DNA from: Pseudovibrio exalbescens
GTDB taxonomy: Bacteria; Pseudomonadota; Alphaproteobacteria; Rhizobiales; Stappiaceae
Assembly: GCF_028737195.1 (NCBI RefSeq)
Contig: NZ_JAQZAJ010000003.1
Span: 186,001-250,000 of the forward strand
DNA: 64,000 bases
Direction: 5' to 3'
The notes under the pieces were generated by a model. The model was not told the DNA's origin. It was given only the letters and a program-made list of their open reading frames with translations, and did not search any database. Of the stretch, positions 48,348-57,483 are shown in pieces. The stretch's first letter is position 1; every line of letters begins with the position of its first letter. The position numbers were made by a program, and so were the translations under genes.

Positions 48348-50162
48348 ATGTCTACAAGTCCAATAACAGAAGCTTCAGCACCAACCACAAGCAAAGCGCA
48401 GGAGCCGGAGGAGACGCGTGTCATCTCGCTTCCTGGTCTTTGCGTCTTTGCCGTGGCAATTGGTGTGGTTGCCGCAGCAGGAGCTGTGATCTTTCGCTTT
48501 CTCATCGCGGTTGTTCATAACTTCTTCTTCTACGGCAAGTTCTCATTTGCATTTGATGCCAACCATGTGGGCGAGCCCAGCCCTTGGGGCGCAGGCATCA
48601 TTCTGGCCCCTGTCATTGGTGGCCTGATCGTTGTTTATCTGGTGCGCACCTTTGCGCCGGAAGCCAAGGGGCACGGCGTCCCGGAGGTCATGTACGCGAT
48701 CTATCACAAGAGGGGTAACGTGCGTGGCATCGTGGCCGTTGTGAAGTCTCTGGCTTCTGCAATCTCCATTGGTAGTGGCGCGTCCGTGGGCCGCGAAGGC
48801 CCCATTATTCAGATTGGTGCTGCCTTCGGCTCCTCTCTGGCCCGTGCATTCAATCTGGTGCGCTGGCAAAAAATCACGTTGCTTGCAGCAGGTGCTGGCG
48901 CGGGGATTGCGGCTACTTTCAACACGCCGTTCGGCGGCGTGCTGTTTGCAGTTGAAATTCTCTTGCCGGAGTTCAGCAACCGGACCTTCCTGCCAGTGGT
49001 GGTGGCGACGGCAACCGCGACCTACGTCATGCACGTGGTGCTTGGCGTTGAAACCGCCTTTTTCGTGCCAACAGCAACCGACATTCAGCATGGCGCCATC
49101 GCCATTGAACAGCTCGCCGGTTTTGCGATCCTCGGTTTCCTCGCTGGTTTTGTCAGCTGGGCGTTTATTCGTGTTCTGGAAAAATGTGAGGACTGGTTCC
49201 CAAAGCTTCCAGGCAATGAGTACACGCAGAACATCATCGGCATGTTGCTGGTGGGCTCCATGTCCTACGCCTTTTTTGTCACAACCGGAGCTTATCACAC
49301 GGCCGGTGTGGGCTATGCGGCCATTCAGGATATCCTGAACGACAATCCGCAGACCTTCGTGCTCTTGGGGTGTCTGCTGGTTGGCAAACTGCTGGCAACA
49401 TCCATCAGCCTTGGGTCCGGTGCCTCGGGTGGTGTGTTTGCCCCCTCGCTGTTCTTGGGTGCGTGTACCGGTGGTCTGGTGGGGCTTGCCGGACAGCATC
49501 TGTTTCCGGGCTCCGAGTTCAGCATTGCCGAGTTCGGCCTTGTGGGCATGGGCGCGGTTGTTGGCGGTGCCACGGGCGGCGCCATGACTGCCATCATGAT
49601 GATTTTCGAGATGACCCGCGATTACAACGTGATGGTGCCACTGGTTCTGGCGGTTGCGCTTGCAGTCGGGGTGCGCCGTTGGCTGATTACGGCAAACATC
49701 TACACCATCAAGCTGCGTAACCGTGGACGCCCGATTCCCACAAACCGGTTCACGAACATGTACCTTGTCCAGCAGGCCCATGACCTGATGAGCCCGAACT
49801 TCCTGCTGTTGGACAGTTCGGTGAGGGTGTGTGATGCCATCGCCCTGATGGATGCGAAGGATGTTGATCACGTTGTGGTGGTCACAGGCAAGCGCATTGA
49901 CGGCTATCTGAAGTACGACGCGCTTCAGCACCGGGGCAGCGAGGCGGCCAATCTCGAGCTTTGCGATGTGGTCAGCCGGGACTATCTGGTTGCACCCGAA
50001 ACGTCCATCATGAACACGGTGATCTCACGCATGAACAAGCACAATCGCCGCTATGGCATTGTGGTGCAGAACACCAAGGGCATTCCTCGGCCAGAGGACG
50101 TTGTCGGTGTGATTGACCGGACGGAGATTGCAGAAGCGGTGATTGCAAACCACTACGCTTGA
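48348..50162 (+). CDS. clcA: ClC-type chloride channel or Cl-/H+ antiporter with CBS domains
   Basis: Membrane protein that moves chloride through two pores. ATG 48348 follows AAGGGA closely. The open frame 150 bases upstream is rejected because it would precede the membrane core with unlikely residues. The 604-residue product has the selectivity motifs GSGASVGREGP (gating glutamate about residue 150), GIAATFNTPFGGVLFAVE and GSGASGGVFAPSLFLGA, then two CBS domains at the C-terminus (about 475-604). An intact gating glutamate allows antiport, but the proton-side residue was not assigned. Confidence 0.95.
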   Translation: MSTSPITEASAPTTSKAQEPEETRVISLPGLCVFAVAIGVVAAAGAVIFRFLIAVVHNFFFYGKFSFAFDANHVGEPSPWGAGIILAPVIGGLIVVYLVRTFAPEAKGHGVPEVMYAIYHKRGNVRGIVAVVKSLASAISIGSGASVGREGPIIQIGAAFGSSLARAFNLVRWQKITLLAAGAGAGIAATFNTPFGGVLFAVEILLPEFSNRTFLPVVVATATATYVMHVVLGVETAFFVPTATDIQHGAIAIEQLAGFAILGFLAGFVSWAFIRVLEKCEDWFPKLPGNEYTQNIIGMLLVGSMSYAFFVTTGAYHTAGVGYAAIQDILNDNPQTFVLLGCLLVGKLLATSISLGSGASGGVFAPSLFLGACTGGLVGLAGQHLFPGSEFSIAEFGLVGMGAVVGGATGGAMTAIMMIFEMTRDYNVMVPLVLAVALAVGVRRWLITANIYTIKLRNRGRPIPTNRFTNMYLVQQAHDLMSPNFLLLDSSVRVCDAIALMDAKDVDHVVVVTGKRIDGYLKYDALQHRGSEAANLELCDVVSRDYLVAPETSIMNTVISRMNKHNRRYGIVVQNTKGIPRPEDVVGVIDRTEIAEAVIANHYA

Positions 50163-50192
50163 GCAGACCTCATCTCGGTTGCAAACTTCAGG

Positions 50193-50224
50193 GGCTGCGC
50201 TGGTATTCAGCGTGGCCTTTTTTT
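50193..50224 (+). terminator. Intrinsic terminator after clcA
   Basis: GGCTGCGCTG (50193-50202) pairs with CAGCGTGGCC (50208-50217), allowing two wobble pairs, followed by seven T (50218-50224). Confidence 0.88.
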
Positions 50225-50353
50225 GTTCGTTGATGCTCCTCATTTCCAAATTCTGCTGTTAAACAAGGAAGCTAAGCAATAATGCGCGGTGCGCGCTGTA
50301 AGGTCCTGCTGGGAGGTGGGCGGTTCGCACCTGAAGCTTCTTGGGAGGATATC

Positions 50354-51772
50354 ATGACACTGGCATCGCTGCAGGTCCCGGTTGAACGCAACACAGACGG
50401 CATTGAAGCCGTGCTGCCACAGCTCAAGGAGCAGTTTGGCACCCGCTATCAGTCGTCGCATTCCATGCGCGAACAGCATGGGCATACCACCACCTGGTTG
50501 CCAAACCAGTTGCCGGATGCAGTGATCTTTGCCCATTCCACGGAGGAAGTGTCGGCAATTGTGAAGCTGTGTGCCGCGCACCGGGTGCCGATCATTCCCT
50601 TTGGTACCGGGTCCTCTCTGGAGGGGCATGTGAATGCGCCCGGTGGTGGCATCAGCATTGACCTTTCGCAGATGAACCAGGTTGTGGCGGTGCATCAGGA
50701 GGATCTTGATTGCGTTGTTCAGGCAGGTGTCACGCGCAAGCAGCTTAATGAATTCATTCGCGATACAGGCCTGTTCTTCCCCATCGATCCGGGGGCAGAT
50801 GCCAGCCTCGGCGGCATGGCGGCAACCCGCGCCTCTGGCACCAACGCGGTGCGTTATGGCACCATGAAGGACATGGTGCTTGGTCTGACGGTGGTCATGC
50901 CAGATGGCACAATCGTCAAAACCGGCGGCCGCGCCAAGAAGTCCTCTGCCGGGTATGACCTGACCCGCTTGATGGTGGGTTCAGAAGGGACTTTGGGCAT
51001 CATCACGGAGCTGACATTGCGCCTGTTTGGTGTGCCGGAGGCTGTGTCTGCTGCGATTTGCCATTACCCAGATGTGGAATCGGCCTGCAACACGGTAATC
51101 AGCGCGATCCAATGCGGCATTCCAGTCGCCCGCATCGAGTTGCTCGACACGCTGCAAGTAAAGGCCGTCAATGGCTACTCCAAGCTCTCGTTGAAGGAAG
51201 CGCCAACACTGCTGGTGGAGTTTCACGGCTCTGAGGAGGGCGTGAAGGAGCAGGTCGAGCTTTTTGGTTCGATCTCCGAAGAGTTTGGTGGGGGAGATTT
51301 TGAATGGGCGACGCGCCCGGAAGACCGCAGCAAGCTGTGGGCCGCCCGCCACGATGCCTATTGGGCAGGCCTTTCCTTGCGCCCGGGGGCACGGGGTCTT
51401 TCAACGGATGTGTGTGTTCCCATTTCGAAGCTGGCCGAGTGCGTGACTGCCACACAAGAGGACATTGAGGCCTGCGGGTTTACCGCGCCAATCGTCGGCC
51501 ATGTGGGGGACGGGAACTTCCACGTTCTGGTACTGGCTGATGACCAAAACCCAGAGGAAATCGCCAATGTTGAAGCCTTCATTGAACGGTTGAACTACCG
51601 CGCCATCGACATGGGCGGCACCTGCACCGGAGAGCATGGTGTGGGACAAGGCAAGATGAAATACCTCGCTTATGAGCACGGTGCTGGCGTTGATGTGATG
51701 GGCAGCATCAAGCGCGCGCTTGATCCGCTCAACATCATGAACCCGGGGAAAATCGTGGCGATTGAGCCATAA
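50354..51772 (+). CDS. FAD-linked oxidase, D-lactate dehydrogenase/GlcD-like
   Basis: Flavoprotein predicted to oxidise a 2-hydroxy acid such as D-lactate or glycolate. The start is ATG 50354 with GGGAGGA at 50343-50349. A 24-codon upstream extension lacks support. The 472-residue protein has the PP-loop FAD fold (IIPFGTGSSLEGHVNAPGGG, GADASLGGMAATRASGTNAV, LMVGSEGTLGIITELTLRLF) and a C-terminal FAD-oxidase cap with GHVGDGNFHVLVL and TGEHGVGQGKMKYL. Length and cap resemble cytochrome-linked D-lactate dehydrogenase more than a GlcD subunit. It is a single gene. Confidence 0.9.
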   Translation: MTLASLQVPVERNTDGIEAVLPQLKEQFGTRYQSSHSMREQHGHTTTWLPNQLPDAVIFAHSTEEVSAIVKLCAAHRVPIIPFGTGSSLEGHVNAPGGGISIDLSQMNQVVAVHQEDLDCVVQAGVTRKQLNEFIRDTGLFFPIDPGADASLGGMAATRASGTNAVRYGTMKDMVLGLTVVMPDGTIVKTGGRAKKSSAGYDLTRLMVGSEGTLGIITELTLRLFGVPEAVSAAICHYPDVESACNTVISAIQCGIPVARIELLDTLQVKAVNGYSKLSLKEAPTLLVEFHGSEEGVKEQVELFGSISEEFGGGDFEWATRPEDRSKLWAARHDAYWAGLSLRPGARGLSTDVCVPISKLAECVTATQEDIEACGFTAPIVGHVGDGNFHVLVLADDQNPEEIANVEAFIERLNYRAIDMGGTCTGEHGVGQGKMKYLAYEHGAGVDVMGSIKRALDPLNIMNPGKIVAIEP

Positions 51773-51782
51773 CCTAAACGTG

Positions 51783-51819
51783 ATGGGGGAGAGGCGGCCA
51801 ATTTCGGAGCCTCCCCCAT
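51783..51819 (+). terminator. GC-rich stem-loop downstream of the flavoprotein gene
   Basis: ATGGGGGAG (51783-51791) pairs with CTCCCCCAT (51811-51819), extended by GGC and GCC. No U run follows, so it is a terminator only by position. Confidence 0.4.
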
Positions 51820-51935
51820 TGCCAAGCCCCGTTGCCGGATGCACCATACTGCTGTAATCCACTCGTAATGCTTAGGATTTGGGCGGTCATCGCAAATGCC
51901 CGCGCTGATGTGTTGCGAAGCTAAGGAGCTGTACG

Positions 51936-54900
51936 TTGAACTCGGCCTTTATCACGATCGGCACAGCCTTAATCATTGCGCTCGTTGCTGCTCTGGTCGC
52001 GCCCATGTTTATTGACTGGTCGGCCTATCGCACGACTTTCGAAAGATATGGCGAGACCATCTTGGGCCATAACGTAGCGGTTTTGGGTGACGCAGACGTG
52101 AGTTTGCTCCCAACGCCGTCCATTGCCTTCACCGACGTTCGGGTGGGTGAGGTGGAAGATCCGCTGCTGGTGATCTCCCGCTTCTCGGGCAAGATCGAGC
52201 TGCCCGCGCTGTTGCGCGGTGAGATCCGTGTCCTGGACATGAAGCTTGAGGAGCCAAATTTGCGCGTTGCTCTCGACGAGCAGGGCAAGCTGGATCTGCT
52301 CAACGCAACGCCGCATGATTCTGTCATGGAGTTCATGGAACCGAGTTCCGTTGTGTTTGACAGCATCGAGATCGTAAACGGCTCCATCAGCCTTGTTGAT
52401 GCCCGGTCCGGTGAAAGCTTCAGCGGTGTGAATGGCAACTTTCTTGCCAGCGCGCGCAGTCTGGAAGGTCCGTTCAAGCTGGACGGCGCAATCACGCTGG
52501 AAGGTGTGCCTTACACGGTCCGCATTGGAACCGGTCGCCGCGATGCAAGCAAGCACACCCGCGTAAAAGCCCAGATTTCCCCTGCGTCCTTTCCGGCACA
52601 GTTCACGCTTGATGGCGAGGTCTGGCAGGAAGACGGGCGTCCGTTTTATGCAGGTACCGCGCTTGCACGCTCCATCCTGCCTGAAGACAGCGAGCGGATG
52701 GAATGGCTGTTTGAGGGGGACTATCAGTTCGACCCCAGCGCCTTGATCATTCCCGCCTACACATTGCGGCTTGGCCCTGAGGATCGCCCGGTCACGGCAG
52801 AGGGCGCGGCACGGTTCGACTACGCTGGCGATGGTGCCTTGGATGCCAGCGCGCGGTTCAAACAAATCGACCTGGATCGCTTGTTCGGCGGCGGCCCGCA
52901 AGAGCCCGTTTCTGTGGCCAGCTTCCCGGCCCAACTGACCAGTTTTCTGGAAGACCTGCCTCTGGCGGCCACCAGCACCACATTGAAGGCCGAAATGCCG
53001 AGCGTGGTCATGGGCGGAAGCGTTCTCACCGATGTGCGGGCGGAGGTCTCTTCCGGCCCCACGGGATGGGGCGTGAAGCAGCTTTCCGCGCGTCTGCCGG
53101 GGCGTAGCTCGCTGAGGTCCTCCGGCTACCTGGAGCTGCGCACCGCGCGTGAATATCGTGGTCAGGTGGAAATTGACTCCCTGCAACCGCAAAAGCTTGC
53201 CAGTTGGTGGCATGGGACGCCAGAGGTTGCGACCGCGCGGGTAGAGCCATTTGACCTTCGCAGTGATGTTGCTGTGGGGCCGGGACTGTTTTCCATGACG
53301 GATCTGCGCCTTGATGTGGATGGCGCTCAGACGGTGGGCACAGTCTCCTACAAGTGGCCCTCGGGACAGCCTGCCGAGCTGGTCGTGGACATTGACAGTG
53401 ATCGACTGGATCTGGATCAGCTTGAGACGTTTGCGGCGGCGTTGAGCGGCGGGCAGGTGCGCAGTACCGGCCTGAACATGTCCCTGCGCCTTTATGCCGA
53501 TGAGTTTGTTTCCAAGGGCGTAAAAGCCAAAAGCATGATCCTGCGGGCAGGTCTTGAGGACGACACCTTGGCAATAGACGAGCTGAAAATTCGCGATTTT
53601 GCCGGAGCCTATGTGGATGCAAGCGGCCGGGTTGAGCGGGTTTCTACAACGCCTTCAGGCTCCATTGACGGCACCCTGCGGGCGACATCCCTAATCGGGG
53701 CTGTCTCTGCCCTTGAGCGCATTGCACCGGAAAACAGGTTCGTTCAGCAACTGAAAAAGGCGGCTCCCGCACTGGCTCCGGTTTCCCTGACCAGCAAGCT
53801 GGAAGCTTCGGCTGTTGACGGGCAAACGCAGATTTCTGCCAGCCTTTATGGTGATGTTGGCGTCAGCGAGTTTGACTTCAACGGCACCTTTGCGGGCCGA
53901 ATGGATGAAATCAACAGCGGTGATGTGAGGGCTGAGCTGTTTCTGGGCGGGGCGGATGGGGTCACCTTGTTACGCCAGCTGGGCATCGAGGCGCTTCCGC
54001 TTGATAACGTTCAGCAGGCCAGTGTTCAGCTGGCCATGGAAGGTGTGCCTCGCAGCAAGATGGACTTCGTGTTCACCGGTCAGTTGGGGGATGCTGAGCT
54101 CAAGAGCGAGGGAACCTTCAACGTGAAGCCAGATGGCTCACCACACTGGGAAGCCAGCAGCACGTTGCGTACCGCAGACATCAGCCCAACGGCCTTGGTT
54201 CTGGGCTATTTGCTGCCAAACCCGGACAGTGCCTTGCCTGTCGATGTGGAGGCCACCTTGTCCGGTGAGGGGCGCAAGTTTGAAATGACTTCGCTTTCCG
54301 GTGTTGTGGCTGATGCCAACTTTCAGGGAACCTTGAGCGGGGAGCTTTCGCAGAACTCCGGCCTCAAGGCCAGTGGCGCGTTGGCGGCGTCCTCCGTTGA
54401 TTTGCGGGGCCTGTCTGAGTTGGTTCTTGGGTCTGGCGCTTGGACGGCGGACCTTGAAAGCCGAGAGAGTGTTTGGCCATCCTCAGCGCTGGGCGCTTCT
54501 CTTCTGAGCGGCATTGATCTGACGCTGGACCTGCGCAGCGACCGCGCCCATTTCAGCGAGGAAATGGTAGTGGACGCGGCTTCAGGCCAGCTGCGTTTGC
54601 GTGATGATCTGCTCGCTATCGATCACGGCGTTGGCCGCTATGCGGGCGGCAGCCTGACTGGTGCCCTGCAGTTGACGCGAGTAGGGGATCAGGCCTCTCT
54701 TGAGGGGCGTTTCCGCCTTGATGATGCGGTGTTGGAAGAGCTGATCTGGGCCCGTGATGGCCGGGCGGTCGCGACCGGTACAGTGCAGGCCATTGCAGAG
54801 TTTGAAGGGCTGGGGCGCACGGTATCGGGTTTGGTTTCCGGTCTTGCGGGCGGGGGTACCTTTACCATCAAGTCCGGTGAGATCCGCGGTTTGAACCCGG

Positions 54901-55967
54901 ATGCCTTTGACCTTGTGATCGAGGCGGCGGATAGGGGCCTTGAGCTGGACGAGACCAAGGTTCGGGATGTGTTTGCAAGCCATCTGGATCTTGGCAGTAT
55001 TCAGTTCGATCAGATCGATGGCACGCTCGCATTGTCTTCAGGCCGATTGCGGGCGCGCAACATCAGCGTGGATACTGCCGCTGCGACCATGTTTGGCTCG
55101 GCGCAGATCGACTTGCAAAAGTGGCAGGCGGACGGGGATGTTTCCATCAAGGTAGCCGGTGACCAGTATGAGGTCAGTGGTGCTGATCCGCAGGTGGCAA
55201 TTGTGTTTGAAGGTGACGTTGCCTCTCCATCCCGTCGCATCGATGTGACGCCGTTCCTGTCCTATCTCAACATTCGCGCCATTGAGCAAAACGTGCTGCG
55301 GATCGAGAAGGAGCAGGAGGCGATTGCCGAGCAGGAGCGGATGCTGCGTGAGCTGAAGCGCCAGCAGGAAGAAGCCGAGGTCCGCAAGCGTCAGGAAGCC
55401 GAGCAGGCGGCGCAACGCGCGGCGGAGGAAGAGGCACGCCGCGCTGCTGAACGGGAAGCACGCCGCGCCGCGCAGGAACAGGCTGCTCGAGAGCGCGCCT
55501 ACCGGGAGCGGTTGGAGCGCCAACGGCAGGAACGTGAGCAGGCTGAGCGCGAGCAAAGGGAGCGGGAAGATCGTATTCGTCGCCTCCTTCAGGAAAACAG
55601 CGCGCCAGCGCCATCCTCACCCAGTGCGCAAGACCGCACAAATCAGCAGGGAGCGGACGCGGATTTTCTGAGCACCGTTCGCTCTGCCCTGTCACGAGGC
55701 CAGTCTGATGCGCAAGACGGCGGTGTGAACAGCAATCAGGGTCTGCCAGCGCTTGCGCCGCCGAAGTTTATTGGCGGTGTCAACGAAGCGGCGGTCCCCG
55801 GTTCTGGCGTAACTGAGGGGCAAATTCTCGTGGCTCCGGGCAGCGACTTCTCCGTAGACGGGGCGGGTACCACGTTTGATGCCAGTGTACCGCCGCCGCA
55901 GCCAAAGCGGGATAATCTCCCGCGTTTTCGTGAGCTGCCGGGCGGGCGTCTGATCGAGATCAACTAG
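51936..55967 (+). CDS. AsmA family protein with charged coiled-coil extension
   Basis: 1343-residue protein predicted to be anchored in the inner membrane by one N-terminal helix (TIGTALIIALVAALVAPMFI), with a long periplasmic body. AsmA-like repeats start at about residue 30 and AsmA_2-like sequence (GVGRYAGGSLTGALQL, VSGLVSGLAGGGTFTIKSGE) occupies about 890-1110. AsmA relatives act in outer-membrane biogenesis or lipid transfer. Residues about 1122-1218 are a near-uninterrupted Arg/Glu/Gln/Ala coiled coil, followed by a low-complexity Ser/Gln/Gly region and a Pro-rich end. The start is TTG with AAGGAG seven bases before. Its 3' end overlaps a convergent gene by eight bases. Confidence 0.9.
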   Translation: MNSAFITIGTALIIALVAALVAPMFIDWSAYRTTFERYGETILGHNVAVLGDADVSLLPTPSIAFTDVRVGEVEDPLLVISRFSGKIELPALLRGEIRVLDMKLEEPNLRVALDEQGKLDLLNATPHDSVMEFMEPSSVVFDSIEIVNGSISLVDARSGESFSGVNGNFLASARSLEGPFKLDGAITLEGVPYTVRIGTGRRDASKHTRVKAQISPASFPAQFTLDGEVWQEDGRPFYAGTALARSILPEDSERMEWLFEGDYQFDPSALIIPAYTLRLGPEDRPVTAEGAARFDYAGDGALDASARFKQIDLDRLFGGGPQEPVSVASFPAQLTSFLEDLPLAATSTTLKAEMPSVVMGGSVLTDVRAEVSSGPTGWGVKQLSARLPGRSSLRSSGYLELRTAREYRGQVEIDSLQPQKLASWWHGTPEVATARVEPFDLRSDVAVGPGLFSMTDLRLDVDGAQTVGTVSYKWPSGQPAELVVDIDSDRLDLDQLETFAAALSGGQVRSTGLNMSLRLYADEFVSKGVKAKSMILRAGLEDDTLAIDELKIRDFAGAYVDASGRVERVSTTPSGSIDGTLRATSLIGAVSALERIAPENRFVQQLKKAAPALAPVSLTSKLEASAVDGQTQISASLYGDVGVSEFDFNGTFAGRMDEINSGDVRAELFLGGADGVTLLRQLGIEALPLDNVQQASVQLAMEGVPRSKMDFVFTGQLGDAELKSEGTFNVKPDGSPHWEASSTLRTADISPTALVLGYLLPNPDSALPVDVEATLSGEGRKFEMTSLSGVVADANFQGTLSGELSQNSGLKASGALAASSVDLRGLSELVLGSGAWTADLESRESVWPSSALGASLLSGIDLTLDLRSDRAHFSEEMVVDAASGQLRLRDDLLAIDHGVGRYAGGSLTGALQLTRVGDQASLEGRFRLDDAVLEELIWARDGRAVATGTVQAIAEFEGLGRTVSGLVSGLAGGGTFTIKSGEIRGLNPDAFDLVIEAADRGLELDETKVRDVFASHLDLGSIQFDQIDGTLALSSGRLRARNISVDTAAATMFGSAQIDLQKWQADGDVSIKVAGDQYEVSGADPQVAIVFEGDVASPSRRIDVTPFLSYLNIRAIEQNVLRIEKEQEAIAEQERMLRELKRQQEEAEVRKRQEAEQAAQRAAEEEARRAAEREARRAAQEQAARERAYRERLERQRQEREQAEREQREREDRIRRLLQENSAPAPSSPSAQDRTNQQGADADFLSTVRSALSRGQSDAQDGGVNSNQGLPALAPPKFIGGVNEAAVPGSGVTEGQILVAPGSDFSVDGAGTTFDASVPPPQPKRDNLPRFRELPGGRLIEIN

Positions 55968-56184
55968 CGGTTTTCAGAGCTTTGTAGTGGCGCAGCACAG
56001 CCAGCCTGACACAGCTGGACAGCCCCGCGTCGGGATCGCGTGTGTCGTCGATTTCTGCCACAACGGCGGCGATCGATTTACCGCTGAGCGAGGCGAGTTC
56101 CTCAAGCCCTTCCCAGAAGTCTTCTTCAAGCGCAATGCTTGTGCGGTGCCCATGCAAGGTGATTGAGCGCTTGATCAAAGCCAA
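55960..56184 (-). CDS. Small ribbon-helix-helix protein
   Basis: 74-residue protein reading SITLHGHRTSIALEEDFWEG then LEELASLSGKSIAAVVAEID. This strand-helix-helix pattern matches the ribbon-helix-helix domain of alphaproteobacterial small proteins (RHH_4 type), which usually bind DNA as dimers. It is the third gene of a minus-strand set after sspB and DUF4169, and overlaps the 3' end of asmA. Target unknown. Confidence 0.82.
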   Translation of the reverse strand: MALIKRSITLHGHRTSIALEEDFWEGLEELASLSGKSIAAVVAEIDDTRDPDAGLSSCVRLAVLRHYKALKTAS

Positions 56185-56187
56185 GGC

Positions 56188-56394
56188 TCACTCCTGATCT
56201 TCGTGTTTGTGGGAGGTGGGCTCGCGTTCAGCACCTTCAACAGCCTTGCGAAGGCGCGTGGCTTCGAACTGTGTGGCAGTCTTCTCAGCCTTGCTGCGGC
56301 CAAAGAGCCGGCGATTTTCTTCTGCCTGCTTTTCCTTGGCCGCGCGTTTCTGGTGCTTGCGCGCTTGTCTCAGATTAACGATGTCTGCGCTCAT
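56188..56394 (-). CDS. DUF4169 small basic protein
   Basis: 68-residue hydrophilic protein starting MSADIVNLRQARKHQKRAAK, rich in Lys, Arg and Glu, predicted to be mostly helical. The N-terminus (IVNLRQARK) and length fit the DUF4169 family common in alphaproteobacteria. The function of the family is unknown. It lies three bases upstream of the RHH gene and 42 after sspB, so all three are probably cotranscribed. Confidence 0.8.
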   Translation of the reverse strand: MSADIVNLRQARKHQKRAAKEKQAEENRRLFGRSKAEKTATQFEATRLRKAVEGAEREPTSHKHEDQE

Positions 56395-56436
56395 GGTGCC
56401 TTACATCCCAAATCTTAGAGGAGCGCGCTGGCGCAA

Positions 56437-57045
56437 TCAGGTCTTCTTGCGAAACGCATCCAGCGATACGACGGTGTTTCCTGCTTCTGCAGGTTTGTCG
56501 TCCTTGTCCGCCTCTGAGTTCCCTACTTCCGCAGTGTCCTGATCCTGCTCGGCCTCTGGCTGAGTATACTTGCTGGAGTTTTCAAGGCGCTCAGCGCGCT
56601 CCAACTCGTTGTGCAGTTCTTCAACAGCGGCCAGATCTGCCTCGGCAATGCGGAATTCCTCAGGCAGTTCCTCAGCGGTCTTGCCGGGTTCGAACTCAAG
56701 CGCGAACTGGACAGACGGGTCAAAGAAGCCCTTGATTGCAGCGAACGGCACATACAGGCGCTCAGGCACGCCGCCAAATGACAGACCAACCTCGAACGCA
56801 TGTTCTGTTACCTGAAGGTCCCAGAACTGATGTTGAAGGACAATGGTCATTTCCTTCGGGTAGCGTTCTTTGAGCCGCGTGGAAATCTTCACGCCAGGTG
56901 CCGTGGTCTCAAAGGCGATGTAGAAATGGTGCTCGCCGGGCAAACCTGCGCGATTCACTTCTGTCAGGATCTTGCGCACCGCGCCCCGAAGTGCGTCCTG
57001 AATGATTATGTCGTAGCGGATCAAGTCTTCTGCCATGTGTGGCAC
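56437..57045 (-). CDS. sspB: ClpXP adaptor SspB (alphaproteobacterial type)
   Basis: Adaptor that brings ssrA-tagged proteins to ClpXP. It is notable that the tmRNA gene supplying those tags lies just upstream on the same strand. The 202-residue protein has a conserved core (DLIRYDIIIQDALRGAVRKI, HHFYIAFETTAPGVKIS, MTIVLQHQFWDLQV, VPFAAIKGFFDPSV), then an acidic, disordered linker and a C-terminal ClpX-binding peptide, VVSLDAFRKK. The start GTG at 57045 has AAAGGG five bases upstream. ATG 57036 is the alternative. Confidence 0.93.
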   Translation of the reverse strand: MPHMAEDLIRYDIIIQDALRGAVRKILTEVNRAGLPGEHHFYIAFETTAPGVKISTRLKERYPKEMTIVLQHQFWDLQVTEHAFEVGLSFGGVPERLYVPFAAIKGFFDPSVQFALEFEPGKTAEELPEEFRIAEADLAAVEELHNELERAERLENSSKYTQPEAEQDQDTAEVGNSEADKDDKPAEAGNTVVSLDAFRKKT

Positions 57046-57094
57046 CGCTTACCCTTTGCGTTCTTATTCGGCCCAACTATAACGTAGAGGCAAA

Positions 57095-57152
57095 GAAAAG
57101 GCCTGTGGTTTTTTCCGCCCCGCGCTCATTTGCGCTGGATGTAACACACAGG
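57095..57152 (-). terminator. Possible terminator of the ssrA precursor
   Basis: On the minus strand GCCTGTG and CACAGGC (plus 57146-57152 and 57101-57107) can pair over a large loop that contains a second small stem (GCGC with GCGC). CTTTTCTTT follows. Plausible 3' limit of the tmRNA precursor. Confidence 0.5.
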
Positions 57153-57154
57153 CT

Positions 57155-57470
57155 CCAAAAATCCCAGTGGAGGCTTCTGTTGCCAGGTGCCCCCGAACCC
57201 CGCCTAGAGAGCTAAACCCCCAGGACTTAGCGGACTACCGGTACTGCATTACGCAGCAACAGCGTTGTCCATAGCGTAGTTGTCGTTTGCAACTATCAAT
57301 ATGGCCCGATATCGGTGGTACCATGCCGAGCAAAAGCACAGCCTTTACGCCCTCGTCGATCCTATTTCGCCCCCGCCGAAACCCGCAGATCGTCTGCGGG
57401 TTTGGGTGGAGGCGCCGGGTACCGCCCCCGGGTCCGATAGGTTTATTGCGCTGACCATTTATTGCCGTAG
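57155..57470 (-). ncRNA. ssrA: Transfer-messenger RNA, circularly permuted two-piece type
   Basis: Rescues stalled ribosomes and tags their products. On the minus strand the acceptor piece comes first: T stem CCGGG with CCCGG, then 3' acceptor strand CGCCTCC (plus 57414-57408). A hairpin spacer follows, then the coding piece begins GGGGGCG (57374-57368) and AAATAGGATCGACGAGG. The two strands pair fully with a G3-U70 wobble, the alanine identity element. The tag frame (57290-57252) encodes ANDNYAMDNAVAA then TAA. The 3' end near 57165 carries CCTGGCAACAGAAGCC. End positions are approximate. This layout is the known alphaproteobacterial form. Confidence 0.95.
57375..57407 (-). other. Intervening hairpin removed in tmRNA maturation
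   Basis: AACCCGCAGA and TCTGCGGGTT form a perfect stem around CGA between acceptor and coding pieces of ssrA. In two-piece tmRNAs this spacer is excised. The exact cleavage points are not visible. Confidence 0.7.
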
Positions 57471-57483
57471 CCAGTAAACTGGC
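57470..57483. other. Palindrome at the 5' edge of ssrA
   Basis: GCCAGTAAACTGGC is a near-perfect hairpin at the probable 5' leader of the tmRNA precursor. It may mark the leader that is trimmed. The rest of 57484-57675 holds the divergent promoters of ssrA and thyA, with no clear match. Confidence 0.4.
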
